DNA of 64,000 bases from Tiliqua scincoides (lineage: Eukaryota; Chordata; Lepidosauria; Squamata; Scincidae). Position 1 is the first letter of the stretch. Each line of letters begins with the position of its first letter. Location of the stretch: NCBI RefSeq assembly GCF_035046505.1, contig NC_089822.1:82133659-82197658 (forward strand), read 5' to 3'. A program made the position numbers and the translations under genes. Below are positions 32,813 through 43,900 of this stretch, piece by piece. The notes beneath the pieces were generated by a model. It saw only the letters and a list, made by a program, of their open reading frames with translations. It made no database searches and had not been told where the DNA came from.

Positions 32813-35800
32813 GATGATGATGATAAATAAAAAGATGCTGTTCCACCCTGGGGCACAGTACTGCAACGTACTCCCCCCCCCACAACATTCCTCCCCTCCC
32901 CAAGAGGAGACTCACCCAATGTACAGAGCCTTGCACAACATCCATGGATGCACCAAAAACCTTCTGAGGCCTTTACACAATACTTCCTGTTTTCCAGAAA
33001 CCAGAATTACAGTTTAATAGCGCTCTGGAGACCTTAGAAGGCTTTTAGAGCACCCATGGATGCAGCTTGGGGCCTCCTTGGCCCGCAGGCAACAAGTGGT
33101 GGCACAGTGGGCATGGCGATGCCACCCCCACAGGTGTGGCGCCTGGGGGCTTTTGCCCCCCTGCCCCGCAGGACCGTCTCTGAAAAGATGGTGTCACAAA
33201 ATATGTCCTTACTTCAGTATTGCCTGGATTCAGATTCTGGTACTGTACTAGGTGCCAATAGCATAAAGATGAATTTATCTGATTTGAGGCAAGAGGATAT
33301 TTAGGAGTCTAAATGCAGCAGCATTTAAGCATTACCTTTTTTTTTTAAAAAAGGTACTATTTTCAACTGCTATGAAGATACGTTGGTGGGATATTTTCCA
33401 ACCAGTGTAAACATTTTAGACTTTCTATCCATGACATCATCTTATGGCCCACTCATTCAGCAGCACAAAGAAATAAGTGTGAACCTCCCTTCTCTCTGCA
33501 CCTCCACCCCCTCTCTTAACAGAATGCACTTTCTTACAGAGCTCCTACCCATTCAATATCACTGGAAGTATTAATATCATGAGCTGTACCCACTGGCTTT
33601 TTTTTTTTTTTTTTTTTTGAAAGGAAAAACCTAAAATTGAGAAGGCAATTTGTTACTGTTCTGAGAAAACACATTTTCATGGAAAAGCTATAAATTTTCC
33701 CCAGCTTGTGAAGCTTTAGGCTTCAAGAGCCATTTGGAACAAATTATGCAGCAACATCAAATCCCTGCTGGCGAATGACTACCAGTCTTTGAAAGCTGGA
33801 TGAAAAACCGACGTGCTGGGATGTCTTTCAGCTGACCACGCAAACTGAAACATATTAAATTTCTAACTCTGTCTTGTGAACCCTACAATCCTCCGGGTGG
33901 GTTACAGAATTTTCAAACAATCAAACTATGGTAAAATTCAGGGGATCTCCATGTTTGCTCTTGGAGCGCCACTTTTCCACCTTTTCTGGATGCCCCTGTT
34001 GTGAGTACTGCCGCTGACACAGAGAGAGCACTGAGCACAGAAGCTGTGCTTGCTCCACAGTTGAGGTTTAGCTCTGCACCTTCTTTCCCCAAACAGTGTC
34101 TCTTCTGAAGGGCTGAGCAGCGGCACAGGCACATCTTCCCCCTGGGGAACCACCACCCCAGCCATCTTCACATCCAGCAGCATTGCGCTAGGCAAGGCAG
34201 AGCTACATACTCACTAAGGCCGTGGGGCCAGGTACTAACTGACATACTGTCAAGTACCGCTACTGGGACCAGTCCCACTGACTGGCAAGCGTGGAGAACA
34301 TTGTCCTGTTTCATTTCAACGTTGTCCTTCAAGGCCAAGCTAGACATCATGGCTGGAACACAAGACTTTTTCTTTCCATTTCAGAAAGGAGCTGTGGTTA
34401 ATCTCTTGCCCACGCACTGCTTCTGTTACCTGCGGGGAAAAACATTTATGGTGCAAAAATTGTTTGTAGCTAATGACAGCTTCAAGAAATGATTTAGAAT
34501 GGAGCGATGACATGGGGAAGGATTAGAGCTCTGATTGTAAATCGAAAGTGGGCTCCGATTGCCACTTGGGGTCCTGTGGAGCTGCAGGGAGGCTTACAGA
34601 GGGGGCTGCGAGCCTCCTGGAGGCCAGCATGACCCCCCAGGTATGTAAAATAAAACAACCCCTGGGTCCCTGTGGTGCTGTGATTGCTGCGGTACGATTG
34701 GGGCACCTATTCCTAGGCAACTCCCCTTAAGGGGGAATGGCCCATTTCTGGTTCCCCTGGTGGGTTGCAACCCACAAGTTTGGGAACCACTGGGCTAGAA
34801 CATTTCCCAGGTCATCCAAAAGTTAGTCGCAGTATTGTTTAATGAAGCTGCTCTACTAATCATCATACTTCATAGAGCTTTTCTGTTTTGTTGTTCACCT
34901 GATGGAACATAAGAACTTCTTTACAATGCGCATTTCCCTTTGCCTTCGCCTTGCTGGCTTCTAACAAGGTGAAGGGAAATACACCTGCTAAAATCCTCCA
35001 TAATGTACCTTCATCCTGCCGTAGAGATCCTTTGATGCCGAAACTGCATTCATGCAGCTGCTCCCTGAGATTCCAGCCCATTCATGTTGAGAATATGGAA
35101 GAGAAAATGAAGAGGAGGCATTTGTAATACAAATGAGCATTTTGGTCAATTCAAGTTTTGCATGTGCCGTACAAAGGAGTGAAATCACACATTGTATGTG
35201 CCCACACTATGTAGGTAAATGAGGGTCATCACCATTACTCCGAGACTCTTTCTCCACCATGTAGGTCCCCTTCCAGGATTTGGAGGTCTTTAGTTGAGTT
35301 GGCCCTTTTAGCCAATGAGAAATGGGAAAAGTGAATTTGCTATCTCTGCAACTTGAGAGAGCATCCCTGAAGTCTTTTGAGGTATGCTTTCAATTTAAAG
35401 TGATTCCGACTCCCATCCATTTCCAAAGCACTTCCTGGTCTTTTGTCCTTGAGCTGTTCCCAGGGCTCTGTGTGATGCCACTGTCAGAGACTTCAGTTGC
35501 TTCCCAAACAAAGACTTCCTGATTTCTCTCTATAAGGACAGTGTGAGGAATTGGTATGCCAGTCCCCAAGCCTCTCTTGCATCAACTCACTGTTCAGAAT
35601 GCTAGTGGAAGGGATCTCCTCCCCAGTGCTGGCACCAGGTTGCTGGGGGTCCTGTGAAGAGCGTTGTATTGGACCTCCTGTCGCACCCTGACTCATTCTG
35701 ATGGTGCTGATAATAATTTGGAGGTCAGTGGGGCTCTCTGATGGATTAGGCTATCAGCAAGCACCTAATTTGGCTGCCCCTTGATACCAGCCCTACCCCT

Positions 35801-36129
35801 CCATCACCCAGAATTCCACGCCACCAGAGAATAATTCTAGTCCACACTTTCAGGTGAATATGTGAACCAAACCCAGAATAATCTCTGCCTCTGATCCCTG
35901 CAGGGTACGGAGTCACGGAGAGAGGTAGCTACACCCCTATCATTCCAAAGACATTTCACACTAACTTAAAATCTCTTTGTAAATTTATTTTTTTTTGTTT
36001 TGGTTTCAAAACACTTTGTTTTCAAGCAAATTTAGCAAGAAGCCTTTTTAAGACTCTATGGCTTTTTCTAAAAAAAAAAATTGGCACTTTAAAAATGTAT
36101 ATTTGTTTTTATTTTTTTTTAGCCAAAGG
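32813..36129. other. Long unassigned stretch
   Basis: No gene recognised. It holds an (ATG)n/A-rich tract near 32,810-32,830, a C-run at 32,872-32,881 and a T-run at 33,598-33,618. A GC-rich patch at 33,050-33,190 resembles hAT interior sequence. A lone hAT-type right end, GTTTGGGAACCACTG, is at about 34,779-34,793, and its left partner was not found. Confidence 0.4.
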
Positions 36130-36620
36130 TAAAGTTAGAGGTCTGATTGGCTAATTAATCTGACAATCTCCTATTCATTATTCCACCTAGTGGGGAGCCT
36201 CTTTGGACCATCGAGACTGCAAGCTCATTAATGCACATTAATCAGTAGAATGTAATTGCTTGTTGTTGCCTGCGGACAGGGTGTGCATTGGATAAATGGA
36301 GTGATGTATGCAATTAGCCCTGAGACTGGCTCTCCACTACCAGCCTAGCCAACGGGAAAATGAGCATTAAAATAACAGAGATAATGACTGCCTTGGGTCC
36401 TGCTGCTAGTGTCATTGCCAGTGGTAAGTGAATGCCATTCTATTGCACCACTTTTAATTTTCTTAAATATACTGCTGGATAAATAGCTATTTGGTGCGCC
36501 AGAATTTATAACATTAGTGAGGACCTTGCAAGAGTCATTAGGACAACGTAAAAGTTTACAGTCCAGATCCAGAAGATGAGAGAGAGCGCTGAGAAGATCA
36601 TAGCAAGCCAAACCATTTTT
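36130..36620. other. Candidate conserved non-coding element
   Basis: About 490 bp of AT-rich sequence contain several homeodomain-core TAAT motifs: CTAATTAATC at 36,151, CATTAATGCACATTAATCAG near 36,226 and GCAATTAGCC near 36,310. There is no transposon signature and no reading frame of note. This look is typical of deeply conserved regulatory DNA, but conservation cannot be tested from one sequence. Confidence 0.3.
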
Positions 36621-37819
36621 TAAAATTTGTTTTTTTATTTTATTATACTGTTGACATCTGTGGTTGAATTTGGTTCCTGCTGCTGCATTGTGTGGATAAT
36701 GGAGGGTAATTTGTGATGGTGGACACTATGCCCAGGATATTTCCACAACACTTTTTCTGCCTTTAGATTAAGGGTCCCTAAGCTATGGCCCACAGAACTC
36801 ATTTGGCCCCCCAGCACATTTTTGAGTGGCCCATTGAGTCCAGTGGCACTATAATTACATGCACTCCCCAATCCTATTCCCCCACCTCAACCTGCCACCA
36901 CCATTCATTCTCTTCCTCCTACTGGCTGAAACTGAGCTGGGCTGGACTGAGAAGCAGCAAGCAGCCCCACAGCTGCAAATATTCTCCTCTTGTCAAAATT
37001 CTTTCCATTATGTCCAAAAATGGGCACCTTTTTCATAATTCACCCATTCCAGCCCACTATGAGAGCAAGATTGGGGCCCCAAGCCAGCAGTGGAGGGGGG
37101 GACCAGAGGGTAAATGAGAGGTAAGTGAAATACATTTATGTTTTCCTCCCTTTAAGCGGTGGGGCTGCTACCTCATTTCATGGCATATGTCCAAGGAGAG
37201 AAAAGGAGCAGGGAGGCTTGAAATGTAGGGGATAAGACTCAGTATGCACCACTGCCACTGAATCCATCCCCTCTTGCTTCCTCCTCGCCCCCGGTTCCCC
37301 CTCTCCCAGTAGCGTCACTATATAAGTGCAGGGGGTAACATATGCACCGGGCTACAGTTGCTGAGAGGGGCAACGTCAGGGGCTGGGGGGCAACATTGGG
37401 GCAACTCTGCCCGCATGCGAGTTGCCTTGGGCTGCTGCAGCCCCGCCAGGTGCCCTTGCTCTGCGTTTGGGCAAGAAGGAGGCGAGGAGACGCGCCGCGT
37501 GTCTGTTGCTGGCGGAGCCTGGACAGGGGTCGGTGGCAGCAGGCACCAAGTGGAGAAAGTTTGCAGCTCTACTCCGCTGTGCCTGAGACCTCCGCGGGGC
37601 TTTGGAAGGCTTTCGTGGGGCGCTTCAATGCGGGGAGAGGAGGTGCAGGAGGAGGAGGCGGTGGCGACGGGGCCTCCTCCCTCCCTCTGCTGAGAGCCAA
37701 CAGCTGCAGGCGCCAAAGACTTTGTTTGCCCCTATCCCACCAGAGCCAGCAGTGGGAGGGAGGGGGGAGGAGGTGCCTCCTCCTCCTCCTCCACCACCAC
37801 CACCTCCTGCACAGCCTCA
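36621..37819. other. Unassigned DNA, GC-rich in second half
   Basis: AAGGGTCCCTAAGCTATGGC near 36,769 resembles a hAT end, and CAGTAGCGTCACTATATAAG near 37,307 resembles the ends at 25,210. Neither has a partner. The 37,430-37,700 part is GC- and CpG-rich and gives overlapping fortuitous frames of up to 170 residues on both strands. Confidence 0.4.
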
Positions 37820-38280
37820 GAGCACAATCCTATGCATGTCTACTTAAGAAGTAAGTCCCATTGTATCCAATGGGACTTACTCCCAGGAAAGTGTGGACAG
37901 GATTGGAGCCTCAGTCAGACAGGCACAACTTCCTCCCGCCTGCCTGCCTGCCTGCCCCAAGACCCAGGTCCTCCCCCCCAGAAAGCCTTCCTTTCACTTA
38001 CCCACTCAGGGCCAGTCCTTGGCATGTCTACTCAGAGGTAAACCTCAGTGTAGCCAATAGGGCTTACTCCCAGGAAGGTGTGGAGAGGATTGCAACTCAG
38101 AGCCCAAGCCTGTGCTGGTCTGCTCAGAAGTAAGTCCCATTATAGCCAATGGGACTTACTCCAGGAAAGTGGGGCTGGGACAGGAGCCTGAGAGCCCAGC
38201 CCAGGCAGGTCTACTCAGAAGTAAATTCCATTAAACCCAATGGGGCTTACTCCAAGGTAAGCGCAGATAGGATTGGAGCC
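37820..38280. repeat. Cluster of four palindromic ~90-bp elements
   Basis: The units are 37,820-37,910, 38,009-38,096, 38,100-38,188 and 38,192-38,280. Each has a 'GAGCCCAAGCC/GAGCACAATCC' start, an AGAAGTAAGTCCCATT arm, a centre, an AATGGGACTTACTCC arm and a 'GGATTGGAGCC' end. The first is bounded by TCA on both sides (37,817-37,819 and 37,911-37,913), the second also by TCA. The last three abut, sharing one TNA triplet between neighbours. Similar CAGGCGCAA/CAGGCACAA sequences follow the first and last units, so a local duplication probably contributed. Confidence 0.8.
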
Positions 38281-39057
38281 TCAGGCAGTCAGGCGCAAGT
38301 TTCTCCCCCCTGCCTAAACAGCGGCGGGGGGGCATGCCCCACCTCCCCTCACATGCGCAGGGCTCTCCTCCATGTAGCCCATTGCCCTCTGTGGCCCAAT
38401 GTGCCTGGCTGGTGGGGCGCATGCCAGTGGTGGCGACTGCTTCTCCCCCCCCCCCCATGAGCCTGACAGCTGCAGGAGCAGCCCAGTGTAAGACCTCAGA
38501 GGGAATGGAGGTGAGTAGGAGGGAGCTGGTGCTGGGGGGAGGCAGCTTGGGGGATGTGGCAGATTTTTTATTTTTCACTTTTTAAAAAAGAGGGTGTGAA
38601 ATCAAAACCCAGAAGTGATGTCACTTTCGGATATGACATCACTTCCGGGACAACATCTTCAGCTCTGCAGCAAGGTCGTTAGCTGCCCCCTCCCCTCCAA
38701 GTTACACTCCCAGTCCTTCCACTCCTTCCCCCATTATGGCTTACCGAGTCTGGAAGGCATGGTAGGTCCAACAGTGATGGTGCGGTGCTGTCACATCTGG
38801 CCATCTTCCAGTGTCATAAGTCTCTCCTGTCAACCCTATCCCGGATAGGATTGGGCTGAAAGTGATGTGGCCCCAGTTGCTGAAAACTTGGGGACATTTG
38901 CTGTTGCTGAAGATATACATAGGGCTCCTATTAAAATGTATTTCTGTTTTTTAATTAAAATAAAAATATTAATTTTGAAATTCCAGTAAAACTGTGGTGT
39001 TTCAACACATTGATTGTATTCACAGGCAGGTGCTAGGTTCACCTAGACTCCTCTAAG
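38281..39057. other. Unassigned DNA with an inverted ETS-CRE-like pair
   Basis: Mostly unassigned. At 38,610-38,649 two copies of the AGAAGTGATGTCAC / GACATCACTTCCGG type face each other. The same sites occur inside hAT copies elsewhere in the window. No hAT ends were found around this pair. Confidence 0.4.
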
Positions 39058-39065
39058 TCCTAGAG

Positions 39066-39271
39066 CAGTGATTTTCAACCTTTTTCATCTCGCGGCACAC
39101 TGGCAAGGCACTAAAATGGTCAAGGCACACCATCAACTTTTTGACAATTGACAAGGTACATTGTGCTGTCAGTGGGGGCTCATATCCCCCGATTGTCCTA
39201 TTGATAAATGACCCTCTCCCAAATTCCCGCGGCACACCAGTGTGCCATGGTACAGTGGTTGAAAATGGCTG
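39066..39271. mobile_element. hAT MITE with perfect 8-bp TSD
   Basis: CAGTGATTTTCAACCTTTTT at the left and CAGCCATTTTCAACCACTGT read inward from the right are TIRs. GCGGCACACTGG and CCAGTGTGCC form an inner inverted pair. Perfect TCCTAGAG duplications lie at 39,058-39,065 and 39,272-39,279. The 206-bp element is non-coding. Confidence 0.92.
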
Positions 39272-39279
39272 TCCTAGAG

Positions 39280-40250
39280 GCTGGAGGGCTGGGGCATTTC
39301 TACAGGTGTCACTGAGAACCTGCCTTCCTGTAATAAGGGCTGGATGCTGAGGAAGGAGCAGAGAAGATTCGTGCCCTGTGTACAAAATATCTGAGCGCTC
39401 ATCTTGAGAGTCTGCTCAGAGGCCTTGCATCATGAAACAGCATCCTTTGGCGGCGGCTGGAGCACCAGTTCTGCAACAGGGCCCATCAATTATCCCACCC
39501 CCCCACCCCCCTTCCCCAGGGTGGAGTGGACCCTGCAACTTGGAGCTCTTCTTCCCAATCCAGTTAAACCATTGCTCCTACCACCATTGCAGCTACGTCC
39601 CTGGAGCATACGCTGCATCCCATGGTGAGGGGGCAGGCCAGAGGTCTCCACCAGGTAAGGAAACATTTGTTCCCTTGCCTGGGGGCAAGCACTCTGCTGC
39701 CCTGCTGGATCTCCTTGATGCCCTTTGCCAGCGATTGGTGCATGTTCGAATCGACGCGGGAAGGTGAATCAAGACTGGGAAGGGGGATAGGATATCAGCA
39801 ACATCACTGCAGCTGAAACTGCCTCCTCCCCAGCCTCAATCCACCCTCTCCCTACCCCAGTCCTTCCCCTTTTCCTCCCCCTCCCTGCCCCATTCCTCCC
39901 TTTTCAATCAATTTAGTGGAAGCAGGGCAAGGTAGTGATAAGGATATGTGCAGGGCTGGAGTAGGTGGTAGAATTTGGCACCACCTTGGACACACTGGGG
40001 CTGAGCCTGCAACTATTCATGTGTAAATACAATTTTTATGCACAGCTAGAGAAGGATTGGAAGCTGAGGCATATTTTACTGCAGAAATATGCGATCAGTC
40101 CCAATGTATAGATGTGGCCAGATGTGGCAGGGAGGGCTATGGCCAATCACTATTTCAGGCATGCATACCCAGTATATACATAGCTTAAAGAAAGGTGTAT
40201 CACTATTTTAACTGTTATGGTTTTAGCAGGCACACACAGTGAACTTGAAT
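39280..40250. other. Unassigned DNA
   Basis: No gene or complete element recognised. C-rich and CT-rich patches occur near 39,490-39,520 and 39,830-39,900. Confidence 0.45.
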
Positions 40251-40252
40251 GT

Positions 40253-40342
40253 GGCTGCAGTCCTAATCACACTTTCCTGAGAGTAAGCCCCACTGAACAA
40301 AATAGGACTTCCTTCTGAGTAGACCTGGTTAGGATTGTGCCC
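40253..40342. mobile_element. Palindromic ~90-bp element
   Basis: It starts GGCTGCAGTCCTAATCACAC and ends GGTTAGGATTGTGCCC. The arms CTGAGAGTAAGCCCCACTGA and AATAGGACTTCCTTCTGAGT surround the centre. The flanking triplets TGT and TGG do not match perfectly. Confidence 0.7.
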
Positions 40343-40489
40343 TGGATGTCACTAGAAATACTAAAAATATGTGAAGTGGCCTAACTATTCTGTGCTTTTG
40401 TCTTTGCATGGTATTTTTTTTTGTTTTGTTTTAAATCGTGCAACGATCTGTTCAAATTTTGAAAATTCACTCTTGCAGCTTTCCCTATT

Positions 40490-40581
40490 TGAACCAGTGA
40501 TAGTGCACTTGATTTGCATGTGGCAGGTGCAAGGTTCACTCCCTGGCATCTACAGGTATGGGTGGGGAACCCTGGAGAGTA
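40490..40581 (+). mobile_element. tRNA-derived SINE head
   Basis: GATAGTGCACTTGATTTGCA, a B-box-like GGTTCACTCCC near 40,533 and CTGGCATCTACAGGTATGGG match the head of the tRNA-SINE family at 41,395-41,565. The body after CCCTGGAGAG is absent, and a short TIR element begins at once. Confidence 0.7.
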
Positions 40582-40584
40582 TCA

Positions 40585-40782
40585 GAGCCCAATCCTTTCT
40601 AACTTTCCATCACTGATGCAGCTGTGCCAATGGATATGCCGCATGCGCTGCCTCCCGCAGTGGGGGGGGGGCGGAGGAGGAGAGTCATGAAGGCCTCCTC
40701 AAGGTAAGGGAATGTTTGTTCCCTTACCTCAGGGCTGCATTACAGATGAATCGGTGCTGGAAGGTTGAATAGGATTGGGCCC
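40585..40782. mobile_element. Short TIR element with TCA duplication
   Basis: The ends GAGCCCAATCC and GGATTGGGCCC are flanked by TCA at 40,582-40,584 and 40,783-40,785. The interior holds a GC-rich GGAGGCC-type block and the family motif AAGGTAAGGGAATGTTTGTT. Confidence 0.75.
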
Positions 40783-40785
40783 TCA

Positions 40786-41394
40786 AATGGTGGGGTTGAA
40801 CTTGAAAGCCACCAATTCTATCATATGTTCATAGTCATTTGTTACATCTGATGAAGGGGTTTGAGTCCCTGAAAGGTTATGCCACAATAAACTTTGGCTT
40901 TACGATGCTAAGAGACCTGTTAATTGTTGTTGCAGCTAGTCCAATCTAGCAGTCATTTATTTGTCACTCTATATGTTGGCCAGCAGGTGGAGATAAGTCT
41001 TAACAAACTTCTTTATTGTATTTTTTAAAAGCCTTCAATCAATGACTTCAACATTCCTAGCACAGAAGTTTTAAGGATGAATCCAAGTAAATCCATATCA
41101 TCACTTATGTCTTATATTAAAAATGTTGATAATTGGTTGTGTTTTATGAGAGTGAAATTTATACAAACTCTTGTGTATGTAAATGTTAAACTAAGTGGGA
41201 AAATTTGCATCTGAAACTGATACATGTTCACAGTGAGATGCTCTGATCATCATCCAAATTAGACAAGAAGTACAGGAAGATTTATCTTAGTGTCCAATGG
41301 TTGTGTGGTCTGGTGTGCTAACTTTCAGCCAGGGTTAACCCGTACTCTGGATTCTTTTGTCTTTGCATTCAAAACAGACTTGATTCTTTACCCA
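40786..41394. other. Unassigned DNA
   Basis: No recognisable element or exon. Confidence 0.45.
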
Positions 41395-41565
41395 AACTGC
41401 TGTAAAAGATCCCAGTTTCAATTATTTGAATCTCCAGGCAGGGCTGGGAAAGACCTCTGTCTGAACCCTGGACAGTCTCTTCCAGTCATTGTAGACAACA
41501 CTAAGCTGGATAGCCCAATGGTCTGACTCAACATCATGTGGCTTCTTAAGTTCACATGAAAACAC
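41395..41565 (+). mobile_element. tRNA-derived SINE
   Basis: The copy contains a decayed B-box region (CCAGTTTCAATTATTTGAAT), CAGGGCTGGGAAAGACCTCT, GTCATTGTAGACAACACTAA, AATGGTCTGACTCAACATCA and a TGTGGCTTCTTAAGTTCACA end. The layout matches a squamate tRNA-SINE family whose 3' end resembles CR1. Confidence 0.75.
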
Positions 41566-42540
41566 AGAAGCTTACTCATTGATGATGAAAAGACTGATAC
41601 AAGGTATGCAGCAAACCCTTCCTGTATACGTTCACATTTCCCGAGCTGCTCACACAAGGAGCATTTCTCACTGCACATGCAGTGCATGACTTGCTGTGCA
41701 CATCAGAGCTCCATTAAGAAAATACAAAATTAAGTTTAGCTATGATTACCTGTGGCATGTTTACCTGTGCATGTGTATGTTCTGTTTGTCAGACTGTAGG
41801 GTCTTGCTAATGCATGTTGAATGGGACTAATTGATTACCCATGTGAATTCCGGTATCTAAAGAAAAACAAAATGGGCTTGATGATGGTGCTCCAACACTA
41901 AAAGCTTACATGGCTATGTTCCCGGCTGCATTCTTAATGTGACAAGTGATGCTTTTTGTGATAATATTTACTAAAGAAGAAATCCTGAACGTTAAATAAA
42001 CACAATACTTTCTGGCCACATTTCTGTAGAGAAATAAATTACATGACAGCTTCTCCATTTGCCCTTTGAATTTGTTAGCAGTGTAGGAATTAACAATATT
42101 TTAATTCTAGAGGCAGTGGTCACAATCCAACAGAGCTCAGCATACTGAGCTCTACTGAAATCAATAGTCAGCAATACATGTGAGACAGGCGAACTCCCAA
42201 ACCCATCTAGTTTTGAAATTCCTTCCTTATGATACTCTTTGTGGGGAGTAAGACAAGGGATGGGGCACAAAGATTCATGTTGCTCATTCAGAGAAGTGCC
42301 TCGTGTACATGGGGGCCTGAAAATCAGAGCATATTATTCCAATCTTATGCCACCTCTATTGCTCTTTGTTTCTGGGCTCAAGGTACAGTGCTGTTTCTGG
42401 CTGAAATGTCTTGGGGCCAAGACATTTGATTTATTTCAAGGATGAACTACTGCATGGGTCTGCTGGAACCTGAGATCAGTGTTAGAGGCCTTACTCCCTT
42501 GTGTGAGATTAAATGGGTGGGCACAACAGAGCCTTTTTGG
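41566..42540. other. Unassigned DNA
   Basis: No gene or repeat family recognised. Confidence 0.45.
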
Positions 42541-42544
42541 GAGG

Positions 42545-42776
42545 TGGTGGTGATGGTATCTTGTATCTCACAGTGGTCCACCAGATCTCTCAGGGAGCAC
42601 CCAAGACAACAAAGAAACCTACATCCTGTTGTCACTCCCTTGCACATGACATTTAGAGACAGGCTACCTCTAAAACCAGGAGGTTGCGTATAGCCATCAT
42701 GGCTCGCAACCTGTGTATGGACATTTTCCTCCATCCACCTGTCCAATCCCCTTTGATAGTCATCTAGGCCAGACAT
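42545..42776 (-). mobile_element. Old CR1 3' fragment, minus strand
   Basis: On the plus strand, TTGTATCTCACAGTGGTCCA, the CAGGGAGCACCCAAGACAAC block, AACCAGGAGGTTGCGTATAG and CCACCTGTCCAATCCCCTTT correspond to the CR1 3' UTR and the last ~25 ORF2 codons. It is much diverged from the young copies. Confidence 0.85.
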
Positions 42777-42784
42777 CTAGGGCC

Positions 42785-43010
42785 CTTTTTCCAGGGTTCA
42801 AGAGTTTGCTTAAAATGCTGTTTCGGCAAGCCTTTAAATCCATGCTTTTAAAATTGGTTGTCTTTGCAATTTGCTTCTTTAGTTTTCCTTTAAGCCTTTT
42901 ATTTGGTATTGACTATTGCTATTCATATTTTTGTAGTGTTCTTGTAATTGTGTTTTAAAAATTTTTTAAGGTGCTTTGAGTGTTTTCAGTAGAATGAAAA
43001 TAAAAGAGGA
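42785..43010 (+). repeat. Degenerate L2-like 3' end
   Basis: A frame fragment reading FKSLLKMLFRQAFKSMLLK is followed by a T-rich tail, AAGGTGCTTTGAGTGTTTTC, then AGAATGAAAATAAAAGAGG. This resembles the last codons and 3' UTR of L2-group LINEs. The assignment is tentative. Confidence 0.35.
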
Positions 43011-43553
43011 TAGTAATAATACTCTATAAAACAATGTGATAAAGTTAACATTGAAATTAAACATTCACCTTAAAATTACGTTGAAATGTGGTTCTAAATC
43101 AGCAGCCTGACTGTTTAAACATCACTGAAAATGTTGACAACATGTGTACAATCATAAGAATTCATGGTCTCCCTGTTCTCACAAATGGGGAAAAAAAAAT
43201 ACCACTACATGTTTGCAAGAGGAAATGTCTATGTACAAGAAGAGTAAGCAGGAATGACAGAGCCCTGTAGGCATGGTCTTATTCACTGCATCAACAGTCA
43301 CTGCAATACAATGGCTTAGGTGCACAAGAAGGAGCTTCCATGTTCATGTGGGCCTCTGTGAAAGAAAGAGCTGTCCCAGTCTCTTCTATGTATCAAATGA
43401 TGCTTCTCAACTCATTCCAATGTATTCCAGAGGGAATACTTGGAGCTATGTTCATGTGTAGCCTTCCCCTAGTTGCAGCCAAGGGAAGTTAGTTATGATT
43501 GTCCTTCAGTCCTTGTCATGATTGTCCTAACTATGACAAGTTAATTGAGGGAC
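43011..43553. other. Unassigned DNA
   Basis: No recognisable element or exon. Confidence 0.45.
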
Positions 43554-43556
43554 TAA

Positions 43557-43900
43557 CAGCCCAATCCTACCTAAACCCCCATGTGATGATGCAGCATCCA
43601 ACAGGGGGGTTTTGGTTGCTGGAGGTCTCCTTGGTGTAAGGGGGCATTTGTCCCCTTGCTCCAGGATAAGCCCAGCAGCCGCTGTGGGTAAACTCAGACC
43701 TGCGCCAGCAATATAGCTGGGCAAATTTGTGTTGAACCATGTAGGCAGATCAGTCCCAGGAAGGAGGCTTGGATTTGGCAGTTGCCAGCATTGAACCTGC
43801 TCCCTGGCCTAATCAGCCCACTCCACCCCATCTCCTCCCTGTTCCACCCACCCCTGCACCATCCCACCTTATGTGAGGGGCTTACCTGCTGTGGCGATCC
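43557..43900. mobile_element. Long TIR element, right end unclear
   Basis: CAGCCCAATCCTACCTAAAC follows TAA at 43,554-43,556. GC-rich interior blocks (GGGGGCATTTGTCCCCTTGC) resemble the long form of the family. The right terminus is not identifiable, so the end is approximate. Confidence 0.45.

Noticed and set aside
37342-37854. 170-residue plus-strand frame and overlapping frames in a GC-rich patch
   Set aside because: Long frames occur on both strands at once because GC-rich DNA has few stops. The protein is low-complexity and the frame runs into a palindromic repeat element.
37820-38280. CRISPR-like array of four repeats
   Set aside because: The units are palindromic TIR elements with TNA flanks and diverged interiors, not identical repeats with unique spacers.
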